Program-made: the position numbers and the translations under genes
The notes under the pieces: generated by a model
Told to the model about the DNA's origin: nothing
The model's database searches: none
What the model saw: only the letters and a program-made list of their open reading frames with translations
Shown here: one piece after another, positions 1 to 6,456 of the stretch
Layout of the letters: every line of letters starts with the position of its first letter
Numbering within the stretch: position 1 is the first letter of the stretch
Source of the DNA: Candidatus Rokuibacteriota bacterium
Lineage (GTDB): Bacteria > Methylomirabilota > Methylomirabilia > Rokubacteriales > CSP1-6
Reading direction: 5' to 3'
Length of the DNA: 8,263 nucleotides
Assembly (NCBI GenBank): GCA_016201645.1
Contig: JACQCL010000099.1
Span: 1 to 8,263, forward strand

Positions 1-224
1 GGCTCGACGAGACCCGCCGCCACTTCGACGTGATCGCCGAAGGGATGCGCGCTGAGGTCCGGCTCGTCGCCGAAGGCGTCACGGCGCTAGCCGAGCGCGT
101 GGACCGAGTCGAGAACAACCTTCGTGAAGAGATCCGTGAGACCCGAAGGGACCTGACGTCTCTCCTCACAGCGTCGTACACCGACCTCGACCGGCGGGTT
201 CGCCGGCTTGAAGGTGACCGCTAG
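1..224 (+). CDS. C-terminal part of a small coiled-coil protein (5'-truncated by window edge)
   Basis: The reading frame is open from the first base (codon phase begins at position 3) and ends at TAG 222-224, so the real start lies upstream. A GTG at 30 could serve as an internal start but gives only 64 residues. The visible 73 residues are highly charged (Arg, Glu, Asp) with hydrophobic residues at heptad-like spacing, for example in AERVDRVENNLREEI and LDRRVRRLEG. This indicates a long amphipathic helix or coiled coil. There is no membrane segment and no catalytic motif. Short proteins of this kind are common hypothetical proteins in GC-rich uncultivated bacteria. No function can be assigned. 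It ends 12 nt before the dehydrogenase start, so the two may be co-transcribed, but nothing links their roles. Confidence 0.55.
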   Translation, partial: LDETRRHFDVIAEGMRAEVRLVAEGVTALAERVDRVENNLREEIRETRRDLTSLLTASYTDLDRRVRRLEGDR

Positions 225-236
225 GCGGACCCAACC

Positions 237-1352
237 ATGGCCGTCACCGGCAAGGCCGCCGTCTTTCACGGTCCCGGCAAGCCGTTCGAGCTCACGGAGC
301 TTCCGCTTCCCGAGGTGGAGCCCCGCGGCGTCCTGATCCGGGTCACGGTCGCCAACATCTGCGGCTCGGATCTCCACTTCTGGCGGGGTGACGCGCCGCT
401 CAAGCTCCCGGAGGACGGCTGGATCTTCGGCCACGAGATGTGCGGCCGGGTGGCGCGGCTCGGCAGCGAGATCAAGACCGACTCCCGCGGTCAACCGCTC
501 AAGGAAGGGGACCGGGTCGCCTACTGTTACTTCTACCCCTGCGGGCGCTGCTACGCCTGCCTCGGGAACCAGCCTGCCGCGTGCCCCAACAAGGTCGGGC
601 GGCCGCTCGGGCCACGCACCTTCCCTCACTTTCACGGGGCCTTCGCTCAGTACTATTACCTGCGCCCCGGCGGCTTCCTCTTCAAGGTTCCGGACGAGCT
701 CTCTGACGAGATCGTCGCGCCGGTGAACTGCGCTCTCTCCCAGGTCGTCTACGGCCTTGACAGGGCCGGTCTGCGGTTCGGTGACGGCGTCGTGATCCAG
801 GGCGCGGGGGGGCTCGGCGTTCAAGCCGTGGCGGTGGCGAGAGAGATGGGCGCCGCATGCATCATCGTCCTCGACCAGCTGGCAGGGCGCCTCGATCTGG
901 CCAAGGCCTTCGGTGCCGACCACACGATCAACCTCAAGGACGTCCCCGACCGGAAGGAGCGCGTCAACCTCGTCAGGAAGCTCACCGGCGGAAGCGGCGC
1001 GGACGTGGCCTGCGATTTCGTCGGCTTTCCCCAGGTGATCCCCGAGGGCCTCGACATGCTGCGCGCCGGGGGAACGTACCTCGAGGTCGGGACGATCAGC
1101 CGAGGCGTCACCGTCGAGCTCGAGCCTTCAACGCTGGTCTGGGGGTCAAAGAAAATCGTGGGAGTGATCATGTACGACCCGTGGGTGATCCCGCGGGCGC
1201 TGGACTTCCTGCTCAGGAGCCGCGGCCGCTTCCCCTTCGACCGGCTCCTCTCCCACAAGTATCCGCTCGACCGGATCAACGAGGCCTTCGCGGCCTCCGA
1301 GTGGATGAACCGCGACACGACCACGATCACCCGCGCCGCCCTCACGCCCTGA
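237..1352 (+). CDS. Zinc-dependent medium-chain alcohol dehydrogenase (MDR family), NAD(H)-type
   Basis: This 371-residue protein has the full layout of a zinc-containing medium-chain dehydrogenase that interconverts an alcohol and an aldehyde or ketone. The N-terminal GroES-like domain carries the catalytic zinc ligands C42 (in NICGSDLH) and H66-E67 (GHE). The structural zinc lobe has the classic four cysteines C102, C105, C108 and C116. The Rossmann domain starts with GAGGLG at 189-194, and D213 ends the second beta strand, which in this family favours NAD over NADP. The length is normal and all key residues are present. The ATG at 237 gives the expected N-terminus; only a weak purine-rich stretch precedes it. 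The substrate cannot be read from sequence: related proteins act on alcohols, polyols, threonine or aromatic CoA-derived substrates. The adjacent genes (coiled-coil protein, comEA) give no pathway clue. Confidence 0.93.
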   Translation: MAVTGKAAVFHGPGKPFELTELPLPEVEPRGVLIRVTVANICGSDLHFWRGDAPLKLPEDGWIFGHEMCGRVARLGSEIKTDSRGQPLKEGDRVAYCYFYPCGRCYACLGNQPAACPNKVGRPLGPRTFPHFHGAFAQYYYLRPGGFLFKVPDELSDEIVAPVNCALSQVVYGLDRAGLRFGDGVVIQGAGGLGVQAVAVAREMGAACIIVLDQLAGRLDLAKAFGADHTINLKDVPDRKERVNLVRKLTGGSGADVACDFVGFPQVIPEGLDMLRAGGTYLEVGTISRGVTVELEPSTLVWGSKKIVGVIMYDPWVIPRALDFLLRSRGRFPFDRLLSHKYPLDRINEAFAASEWMNRDTTTITRAALTP

Positions 1353-1375
1353 CCGGGAGGTCCGCTCGCCGGCCC

Positions 1376-1795
1376 ATGATTTACCGACGGCGGGAGCTCT
1401 GGCTCTTGCTCGTCCTGGCAACCTCGCTCGGCGTCGGGCTGGCGGTCAGCGAGTTCAGGCGCGGACTCCCGGACCTCGCCGAGCGGCTAGAGAATCTGGA
1501 CACCGCGGCGCCCTCCGATCGTTCCGCTCCGGCGTCCCCCGCCGGGCCCCCGGCTCGTCCGCAAAAGATCTCGGAGGCTCAGACCAAGCTGGACGGCCAG
1601 CTGAACCTGAACCGGGCCACGGCCGGAGATCTCCGGCGTCTGCCCGGAGTCGGGCCCACGCTGGCCGGCCAGATCATTCGCGCGCGGGAGCGCCAGGGGC
1701 CTTTCACCACGATTGACGATCTCCTCCACGTGCCCGGGATGGGGTCAAAGAAGTTTGAGCGAATCCGCGACCTCGTCACCGTCCGCGAGCAGTGA
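1376..1795 (+). CDS. comEA: ComEA-type membrane-anchored helix-hairpin-helix DNA-binding protein
   Basis: This 139-residue protein has three parts: an N-terminal membrane anchor (about residues 8-25, after the basic start MIYRRRE), a Pro/Ala/Ser-rich linker (about 43-65), and a ComEA helix-hairpin-helix domain (about 75-137). The domain shows LNLNRAT, LPGVGPTLAGQII and VPGMGSKKFERI, i.e. the two Gly-x-Gly hairpins (G91/G93 and G121/G123) that contact the DNA backbone. In natural transformation, ComEA binds incoming double-stranded DNA on the outer side of the inner membrane and passes it to ComEC. The ATG at 1376 puts the anchor at the N-terminus; GGGAGG at 1355-1360 is a possible ribosome site but sits rather far (15 nt) upstream. 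The gene overlaps the start of comEC by 4 nt, which strongly supports a shared role. Other helix-hairpin-helix proteins of unrelated function exist, but the position beside comEC makes ComEA the best call. Confidence 0.88.
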   Translation: MIYRRRELWLLLVLATSLGVGLAVSEFRRGLPDLAERLENLDTAAPSDRSAPASPAGPPARPQKISEAQTKLDGQLNLNRATAGDLRRLPGVGPTLAGQIIRARERQGPFTTIDDLLHVPGMGSKKFERIRDLVTVREQ

Positions 1796-4234
1796 AGAAT
1801 CCGCTGGAAGGAGTTCCGCTCGGGCCTCCTGCCGGGGCCTTCGCCCTGGGTCTGGTCGCCGCGGTCTGGGTTCATCCGCCGCCGATCGCTCTCTGGGTGG
1901 CCGGGGCCCTGTCGGCTCTGGCTGCCGCGTGCCTCCTGATCCTGCGGCGACGCGGGGCGGCAACCGGCTCTGGCTGCCGCGTGCCTCCTGATCCTGCGGC
2001 GACGCGGGGCGGCAACCGTCGCCTTGCTCCTGACCATCGCGCTGGTCGGCCTGCTCAGGGCCATGAGCCCGATCCTCCCCGCCGATCACATCGCCCGCCT
2101 GGCGCTTCCCTCCCCGGTCAGAGTGGAAGGGCGGCTCCACGCCGAGCCGATTCGCTGGGCTCCGGATCGGACCCGTCTCCTCGTCGAGGCCGAAAGGATC
2201 CAGCAAGGCGCGGAACACCGCTCCACTCGAGGGGTCGTGCAAGTGACGCTCTACGGCGAGCCGCCGCCGCTGACGGAGGGACAACGGCTCGCCGCGGAGT
2301 TTCGACTCCACCGCCCCGTCGGGTTTAGAAACCCCGGCGGCTTCGACTACCCGGCTCACCTGGCGCGGGAAGGAATCTTCCTCGTCGGCAACGGCCGTGC
2401 GGACCGCGTGGAGGTGCTGACCCCGGAGGCACCGCCCTGGCCGGTGAGGATCAAGCGCTGGGCGATCGAGACGATCCAGCGACACCTGCCGCCGGTCTCC
2501 GCAGCGCTCCTCGCCGGCCTCCTGCTGGGGGAGCGGAGAGAGCTCCCGGCCTCGGCCGATGACGCCTTCCGCCGCGCGGGCGTGTACCACATCCTAGCCG
2601 TCTCGGGGTTCAACGTGGCGCTGCTCGCCTCGGCCGTCTTTCTGGCTCTCTCGCTCGCCGGGCTGCCGCGGCGTCTGGTCGCGAGCGCCGCCATCTTCCT
2701 CGTGCTCGGCTTTGCCCTCGTCGTGGGCGGCCAGCCGTCCGTCGTCCGCGCCACGGTCATGGGGGTCCTGCTCCTGCTCGGGCTCCTCTTGGAGCGAGAG
2801 ACAAACCTGTTCAACTCGATCGCGCTGGCCGCGCTCCTGGTCCTGCTCTGGCGTCCGGGGGATCTCTGGGAGCCGGGCTTTCAGCTCTCCTTCGCCGCCA
2901 CAGTCGGGATCGTCTATCTTGCCGGGCCATGGACCGCGTTCCTCAAAGAGCGAGGCTGGTCCGGATGGCTGGCGGCGTCGGTGGCGGTGAGTGGGAGCGC
3001 TCAGCTTGCGGTCACGCCGATCATGCTGGCCCACTTCAACCAGCTCTCGCTGATCGGAGTCGTGGCGAATCTGGTGGTCGTCCCCTTGGCCGCCGTGGCG
3101 ACGACGGGGGGACTTGCCGCCCTTCTCCTCAGCCTCGCGCACGAGGGGGTGGGGGACCTGCTCTTCCAGAGCCTCTGGCTGGTTCTGGTGGCCCTTCGGG
3201 GAGCCGTCTGGCTTTTCGCCGCGGTGCCGGCGGCCATGATCCACCTGCCGGCCCCTCATCCCGTCACCGCCGTTTCGTTCTACGCGGTCCTGGCGGTGCT
3301 CCCTCACTGGGGATCCCACCGACTGATCCGATGCGGGGACGTCGTCCTCTTGGCCCTGGTGTTGGTCCTCACCCTCTGGCCCTGGGTCCGCCCGCCGGAC
3401 GGGACCCTCCGCGTGATCTTCCTGGATGTTGGCCAGGGCGACGCCCTCTTCGTCGAGCTGCCCGACGGCCGCCGACTTCTCGTGGATGGCGGCCCCGGGG
3501 GAGAGCGCCGCTTCGACGTCGGCGAACGGGTGGTTGCCCCCTTCCTCTGGAACCACGCCGTCGCCACACTCGACGCCGTGGCGATGACCCATGAAGACCC
3601 TGACCACGCCGGAGGTCTGCCGGCGATCCTCCGGCACTTTCGCGTGCGCGAGCTCTGGGACAACGGCCTGGTGGACTCTCCAGCGGAAGAGGTCCTCCGC
3701 CTGGCGGAGAAGCAGGGAACGGTTCGCCGGAGGCTCACGGCGGGAGACCGCGTCTGGCTGGGACCCGCGCTGATTACGGTCTTGAACCCGCCGGCACCCC
3801 CGCTCAGCGGATCACCCCGCGGCCCGGCCTCGGACGAGAACAACAATTCGCTCGTGCTGCGCCTGGACTGGGGGTTCGCCTCGTTTCTCCTCACGGGGGA
3901 TGTCGAGCAGGAGGGGGAAGCCGGACTCCTGGCGCGGCGACAGCTGCTCGCCCACCTCGTCCTCAAGGTGGCGCACCACGGCAGCCGCTATTCCACGACG
4001 GAAGAGTTTCTCAAGGCAGGCCGGCCCGCGGTGGCCGTCATCTCGGTCGGAGCGGGGAACCCATTTCGCCACCCGACCCCCGAGGTGCTGGACCGCCTCG
4101 GCAGGATGGGAGCGAAGGTCTATCGGACCGACCTCGACGGAGCCGTGATCATGGAGACAAACGGAACGGAGCTGCGCGTCACCCGCTGGGCGCCGCGGAC
4201 GACCGACACGCTTCGGCTAGACTGGGACCCCTAG
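1792..4234 (+). CDS. comEC: ComEC/Rec2 DNA-uptake channel protein, reading frame broken by a 52-bp duplication
   Basis: ComEC forms the inner-membrane channel that admits single-stranded DNA during natural transformation. The start is GTG 1792, inside the GTGA that ends comEA. That frame encodes a hydrophobic N-terminus, then loses meaning in the 52-bp tandem repeat (1913-2018) and stops at 2328. The true downstream frame is open from 1940 to the stop at 4234; its first usual start is TTG 2024, giving 736 residues. Deleting one repeat copy joins the two frames into 796 residues with the junction RRRGAATVALLL. Numbered from 2024, the membrane competence domain contains HILAVSGFN (189-197) and many hydrophobic helices up to about residue 460. 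The C-terminal metallo-beta-lactamase-like domain shows LDVGQGD (from about 467), THEDPDHAGG (H523, D525, D527, H528), AHHGS (H651, H652) and FRHPTPE (H683). These metal-site motifs are intact, suggesting recent breakage or an assembly error rather than decay. Confidence 0.93.
1913..2018 (+). repeat. Exact 52-bp tandem duplication inside comEC
   Basis: The 54 bases at 1913-1966 are identical to those at 1965-2018, i.e. two perfect copies of a 52-bp unit. The flanking bases differ (T1912 vs C1964; G1967 vs T2019). The unit encodes the end of a membrane helix and the basic loop after it (LAAACLLILRRRGAAT). Since 52 leaves remainder 1 when divided by 3, the second copy shifts the comEC frame. 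The absence of any mismatch between copies implies a very recent duplication or an assembly artefact. Confidence 0.97.
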
Positions 4235-5229
4235 GTCTCGAGGGAGCGTTCGTACTGGGCCCGCAACCGCTCCAGCTCCTCCGGGTCCAGTTGCAACCCC
4301 AGCCGGAGCCCCATCTCGCCCAGGATCGTCTTGATCTCGTTCAGCGACTTCTTGCCGAAGTTCTTGGTCTTCAAAAGCTCAGGCTCAGTCTTCTGGACCA
4401 GGTCCGCGATGGTGCGGATGTTCGCGGTCTTGAGGCAGTTGGAGGCCCGGACCGACAGCTCCAGCTCATCCACGCTCCGAAAGAGATTTTCGTTGAGCTC
4501 CGCCCGGGACACAACCTCCCGCTCCACCTCCTCCTCGACCAGCAGGCCTTGGGGGAAGCTGATGAGGAGCTCAAAATGATCCTGCAGGATCCGTGAGGCC
4601 TCCGCCACCGCGGTCTCCGGGCTGACGCTCCCGTTGGTCCAGACCTCCAGGATCAGCCGTTCCTGGCCGGAGGCCGCCCCCTTGATCGGCTCCACGTGGA
4701 AGTTCACCCGCTGGACCGGCGAGAAGTCCGCGTCCATGAGAATGGCGTTGATGGGAAGCGCCTCCGGCTCGCGCTTCTCGGCCGGGACGTAGCCCCGGCC
4801 CCGCTCGATGCAGACCTCCATCTCCAGGACGCCGTCCTTGTCCAGGGTCGCGAGCGGAATATCGGGGGTCAGGACCTCCACGTCAGCATCGGGCTCCAGG
4901 TCCCCCGACTTGACCAGCTTCGGCCCCTGGGCCTTCAGCCGGAGAATCTTCGGACGGTTCACGTGCAGCGCGAAGATCACCTTCCGGAGGTTCAGGATGA
5001 TGTCGAGGGTGTCCTCCGTCACACCCGGGAGGAAGGAGAACTCGTGGAGGACGCCCTCAATCTTGACCCAGGTCGGCGCGGCCCCATGGATCGAGGAGAG
5101 GAGCACCCGGCGGAAGGCGTTGCCCGCAGTGAGCGCAAAGCCAGCCTCAAAGGGCTCCAGGGCGAGCCGGCCAACCGCGCGCTCCCGGACTTGCCACTCC
5201 TGACGGGTGGGGAGCTGAAGCTCGAGCAT
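4231..5229 (-). CDS. rpoA: DNA-directed RNA polymerase subunit alpha
   Basis: The alpha subunit dimerises to start RNA polymerase assembly, and its C-terminal domain contacts promoter UP elements and activators. At 332 residues the length is typical. The N-terminal domain shows LEPFEAGFALTAGNAFRR (R40, R41), VKIEGVLHEFS, EDTLDIILNLRKV, DADFSPVQRVNFHVE and TNGSVSPETA. The C-terminal domain (about 245-315) contains VRASNCLK and LLKTKNFGKKSLNEIK: R261, N264, C265, K267, G292 and K294 match E. coli R265, N268, C269, K271, G296 and K298, so UP-element binding should be intact. The frame stays open 16 codons upstream, but the start at 5229 is preferred because GGAGGG (minus strand, 5240-5235) lies 5 nt before it and MLELQLPTRQEW fits the family. 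No ribosomal-protein genes flank it. It converges on comEC and diverges from mltG, so it appears monocistronic, which is unusual; it may be the only rpoA or a second copy. Confidence 0.97.
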   Translation of the reverse strand: MLELQLPTRQEWQVRERAVGRLALEPFEAGFALTAGNAFRRVLLSSIHGAAPTWVKIEGVLHEFSFLPGVTEDTLDIILNLRKVIFALHVNRPKILRLKAQGPKLVKSGDLEPDADVEVLTPDIPLATLDKDGVLEMEVCIERGRGYVPAEKREPEALPINAILMDADFSPVQRVNFHVEPIKGAASGQERLILEVWTNGSVSPETAVAEASRILQDHFELLISFPQGLLVEEEVEREVVSRAELNENLFRSVDELELSVRASNCLKTANIRTIADLVQKTEPELLKTKNFGKKSLNEIKTILGEMGLRLGLQLDPEELERLRAQYERSLET

Positions 5230-5234
5230 ATGAT

Positions 5235-5240
5235 CCCTCC
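5235..5240 (-). promoter_or_regulatory. Shine-Dalgarno sequence of rpoA
   Basis: GGAGGG on the minus strand with a 5-nt spacer to ATG 5229-5227. It decides the rpoA start in favour of this ATG over the longer upstream open frame. Confidence 0.8.
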
Positions 5241-5253
5241 GGGGAGAAAGTGA

Positions 5254-5267
5254 GGGGCCGAAGCCCC
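5254..5267 (-). promoter_or_regulatory. UUCG-tetraloop hairpin in the rpoA 5' leader
   Basis: On the minus strand the leader reads GGGGC-TTCG-GCCCC: five perfect GC pairs closing a cUUCGg loop, among the most stable RNA hairpins known. With the predicted promoter, transcription would start only a few bases before it, so the mRNA would begin with this stem-loop, upstream of the Shine-Dalgarno site. Such 5' hairpins often protect mRNA from decay; that role here is an inference. There is no U-tract after it, so it is not a typical terminator. Confidence 0.45.
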
Positions 5268-5275
5268 GAAGCGCC

Positions 5276-5303
5276 ATTATAACCGATCAATCCGGCGAGG
5301 CAA
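5276..5303 (-). promoter_or_regulatory. Predicted sigma70-type promoter of rpoA
   Basis: Minus strand: a perfect -10 TATAAT (5281-5276) and a -35 TTGCCT (5303-5298, 4 of 6 matches to TTGACA) with a 16-nt spacer. The expected transcription start is near 5269, leaving about a 40-nt leader to the ATG at 5229. It lies in the only AT-richer stretch before rpoA. Prediction from sequence only. Confidence 0.6.
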
Positions 5304-5312
5304 CGGCAATGG

Positions 5313-5341
5313 TTGACTCCGGGTTCAACCCCCAGTAAAAT
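5313..5341 (+). promoter_or_regulatory. Predicted sigma70-type promoter of mltG
   Basis: TTGACT at 5313-5318 and TAAAAT at 5336-5341, each 5 of 6 matches to consensus, with an ideal 17-nt spacer. The expected start point, about 5348, is only some 5 nt before the mltG ATG at 5353. The spacer contains the palindrome GGGTTCAACCC (5321-5331), a possible operator. Its -35 is only 9 bp from the -35 of the opposing rpoA promoter. Prediction from sequence only. Confidence 0.6.
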
Positions 5342-5352
5342 AAAGAAAATTT

Positions 5353-6411
5353 ATGATGGAACGGCCGCGCCTCATCAAGATCTGGGCGGATCCGAACCAG
5401 AAACCGGGCCTCCGGGCAAAGACCTTCCTGGGCACGGCCATCTTGGCCTGGGCCCTTTTCGTGGCCCTGCAGGGCTGGTGGGTCCTCGTGCCCGCGCCGG
5501 CGGTCCAGTCTGGGCCCCGAGTCGTCGAGATCCCGCCTCACCAGGGAATCTTCGGGATTGCTCAGCGGCTCGAGCAAGCAGGGGTGATCCGAAGCCCGCT
5601 GGGCTTTGTCATGGTGAGCGCGCTACGGGGAAGCGCCCGGAGCCTCAAGGCCGGCGAGTACGAGATCCCCCAAAACGCCACGCCCCTCTTTATCCTCTCG
5701 CTCCTGGAAGACGGCAAGGTCCGCAAGCACACGGTGGTGTTCCCGGAGGGGGCGACCGTGCAGGATCTGGCGCGTCTGCTCAACAGTGAGCAGCTGGCGA
5801 ACGGCGAGGAGGTGCTCCGGCTGGCGCGAGACCCGGGCTTCCTCCGTTCGCTCGGCGTCGAGGTGGAGAGCCTTGAGGGCTACCTCTTCCCGGACACCTA
5901 TCAGTTCATCAAGGGGATGACGGCCGAGGAAATGCTTGCCCGGATGGTCCAGCGCCTTCGGGAACAGGTCACCCCCGAAATCGTGGCCCGGGCCCAGGCA
6001 AAGGGCCTCACCCTCCACCAGCTGCTGACGCTGGCCTCGATCATCGAAAGGGAAGCGGTCGCCCCCCAGGAGCGTCCGCTCATCTCCGCCGTCTTCTGGA
6101 ATCGTCTCCGACGGGAGATGCCGCTCCAGGCCGACCCCACGGTCCAGTACGCGTTGGGCAAGGAGCGGAGAGCGCTCTCCAGGGCGGACCTCCAGGTGAA
6201 CTCGCCCTACAACACGTATCGCGTCCTCGGCCTCCCCCCCACGCCCATCGCCAACCCGGGAAAGGCGGCGATCCAGGCGGCCCTGGAGCCGGCCCGCGTC
6301 AACTACCTCTACTTCGTTTCGGCCGGGGACGAACGCCGCCACCATTTTTCGACGACGCTCGAAGAGCACAACTCCGCCGTGGCGCGATACCGGCTGGCGC
6401 GAACCAAGTAG
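5353..6411 (+). CDS. mltG: Endolytic murein transglycosylase MltG (YceG family)
   Basis: MltG is an inner-membrane lytic transglycosylase that cuts nascent peptidoglycan glycan strands internally and is thought to terminate their elongation. The 352 residues start with a short cytoplasmic tail, one membrane helix (about 25-46), then a LysM-like subdomain (about 50-115) and the YceG catalytic domain. Family motifs are complete: VFPEGAT, LEGYLFPDTYQF (from about 175), LASIIEREA with the predicted catalytic glutamate E232, LQADPTVQYALG, SPYNTYRVLGLPPTPIANPG and YLYFVSAGDERRHHFS near the C-terminus. The start is ATG 5353 or the adjacent ATG 5356. No Shine-Dalgarno sequence precedes either, and the predicted promoter suggests a nearly leaderless mRNA. 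Later start codons would cut the membrane helix. It is followed after 45 nt by an acyltransferase gene, giving a loose cell-envelope pairing. Confidence 0.95.
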   Translation: MMERPRLIKIWADPNQKPGLRAKTFLGTAILAWALFVALQGWWVLVPAPAVQSGPRVVEIPPHQGIFGIAQRLEQAGVIRSPLGFVMVSALRGSARSLKAGEYEIPQNATPLFILSLLEDGKVRKHTVVFPEGATVQDLARLLNSEQLANGEEVLRLARDPGFLRSLGVEVESLEGYLFPDTYQFIKGMTAEEMLARMVQRLREQVTPEIVARAQAKGLTLHQLLTLASIIEREAVAPQERPLISAVFWNRLRREMPLQADPTVQYALGKERRALSRADLQVNSPYNTYRVLGLPPTPIANPGKAAIQAALEPARVNYLYFVSAGDERRHHFSTTLEEHNSAVARYRLARTK

Positions 6412-6420
6412 CCGGTTCTC

Positions 6421-6449
6421 TTGCCAGCCCTCCGGCGTAGTGCTAAAAG
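6421..6449 (+). promoter_or_regulatory. Possible promoter of the acyltransferase gene
   Basis: TTGCCA (6421-6426, 5 of 6) and TAAAAG (6444-6449, 4 of 6) are 17 nt apart, and TG at 6441-6442 makes an extended -10. The start point would fall at about 6456, essentially on the ATG at 6457. The gene could equally be read through from mltG. Weak, sequence-only prediction. Confidence 0.35.
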
Positions 6450-6456
6450 ACTTTTT

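Noticed and set aside
87..923. Long minus-strand open frame (278 codons) opposite the dehydrogenase
   Set aside because: Low-complexity, charged translation with no recognisable domain, fully antisense to a clear zinc dehydrogenase; a normal by-product of high GC.
857..1375. Upstream extension of the ComEA frame into the dehydrogenase gene
   Set aside because: The extension is Arg/Pro-rich shadow of the dehydrogenase; the real gene begins at ATG 1376 with a proper membrane anchor.
2594..3637. 347-codon minus-strand open frame opposite comEC
   Set aside because: Composition is His/Arg/Glu/Gln-rich with no family motif; it mirrors the hydrophobic codons of comEC.
4226..4237. Possible bidirectional terminator at the comEC/rpoA junction (GACC-CCTA-GGTC)
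   Set aside because: Only a four-pair stem with no U-tract on either strand; too weak to call.
5316..5335. tRNA T-arm-like sequence (GGGTTCAACCCC), possible tRNA remnant or attachment site
   Set aside because: No acceptor stem, anticodon arm or CCA end can be fitted around it; it is explained as well by the promoter-spacer palindrome.
6231..6240. Run of seven C in mltG (also C7 at 6627-6633 in the acyltransferase and G7 near 806-812 in the dehydrogenase) as phase-variable tracts
   Set aside because: Runs of seven are expected at this GC content, all three frames are intact, and two of the runs encode conserved motifs (GLPPTP and GAGGLG).
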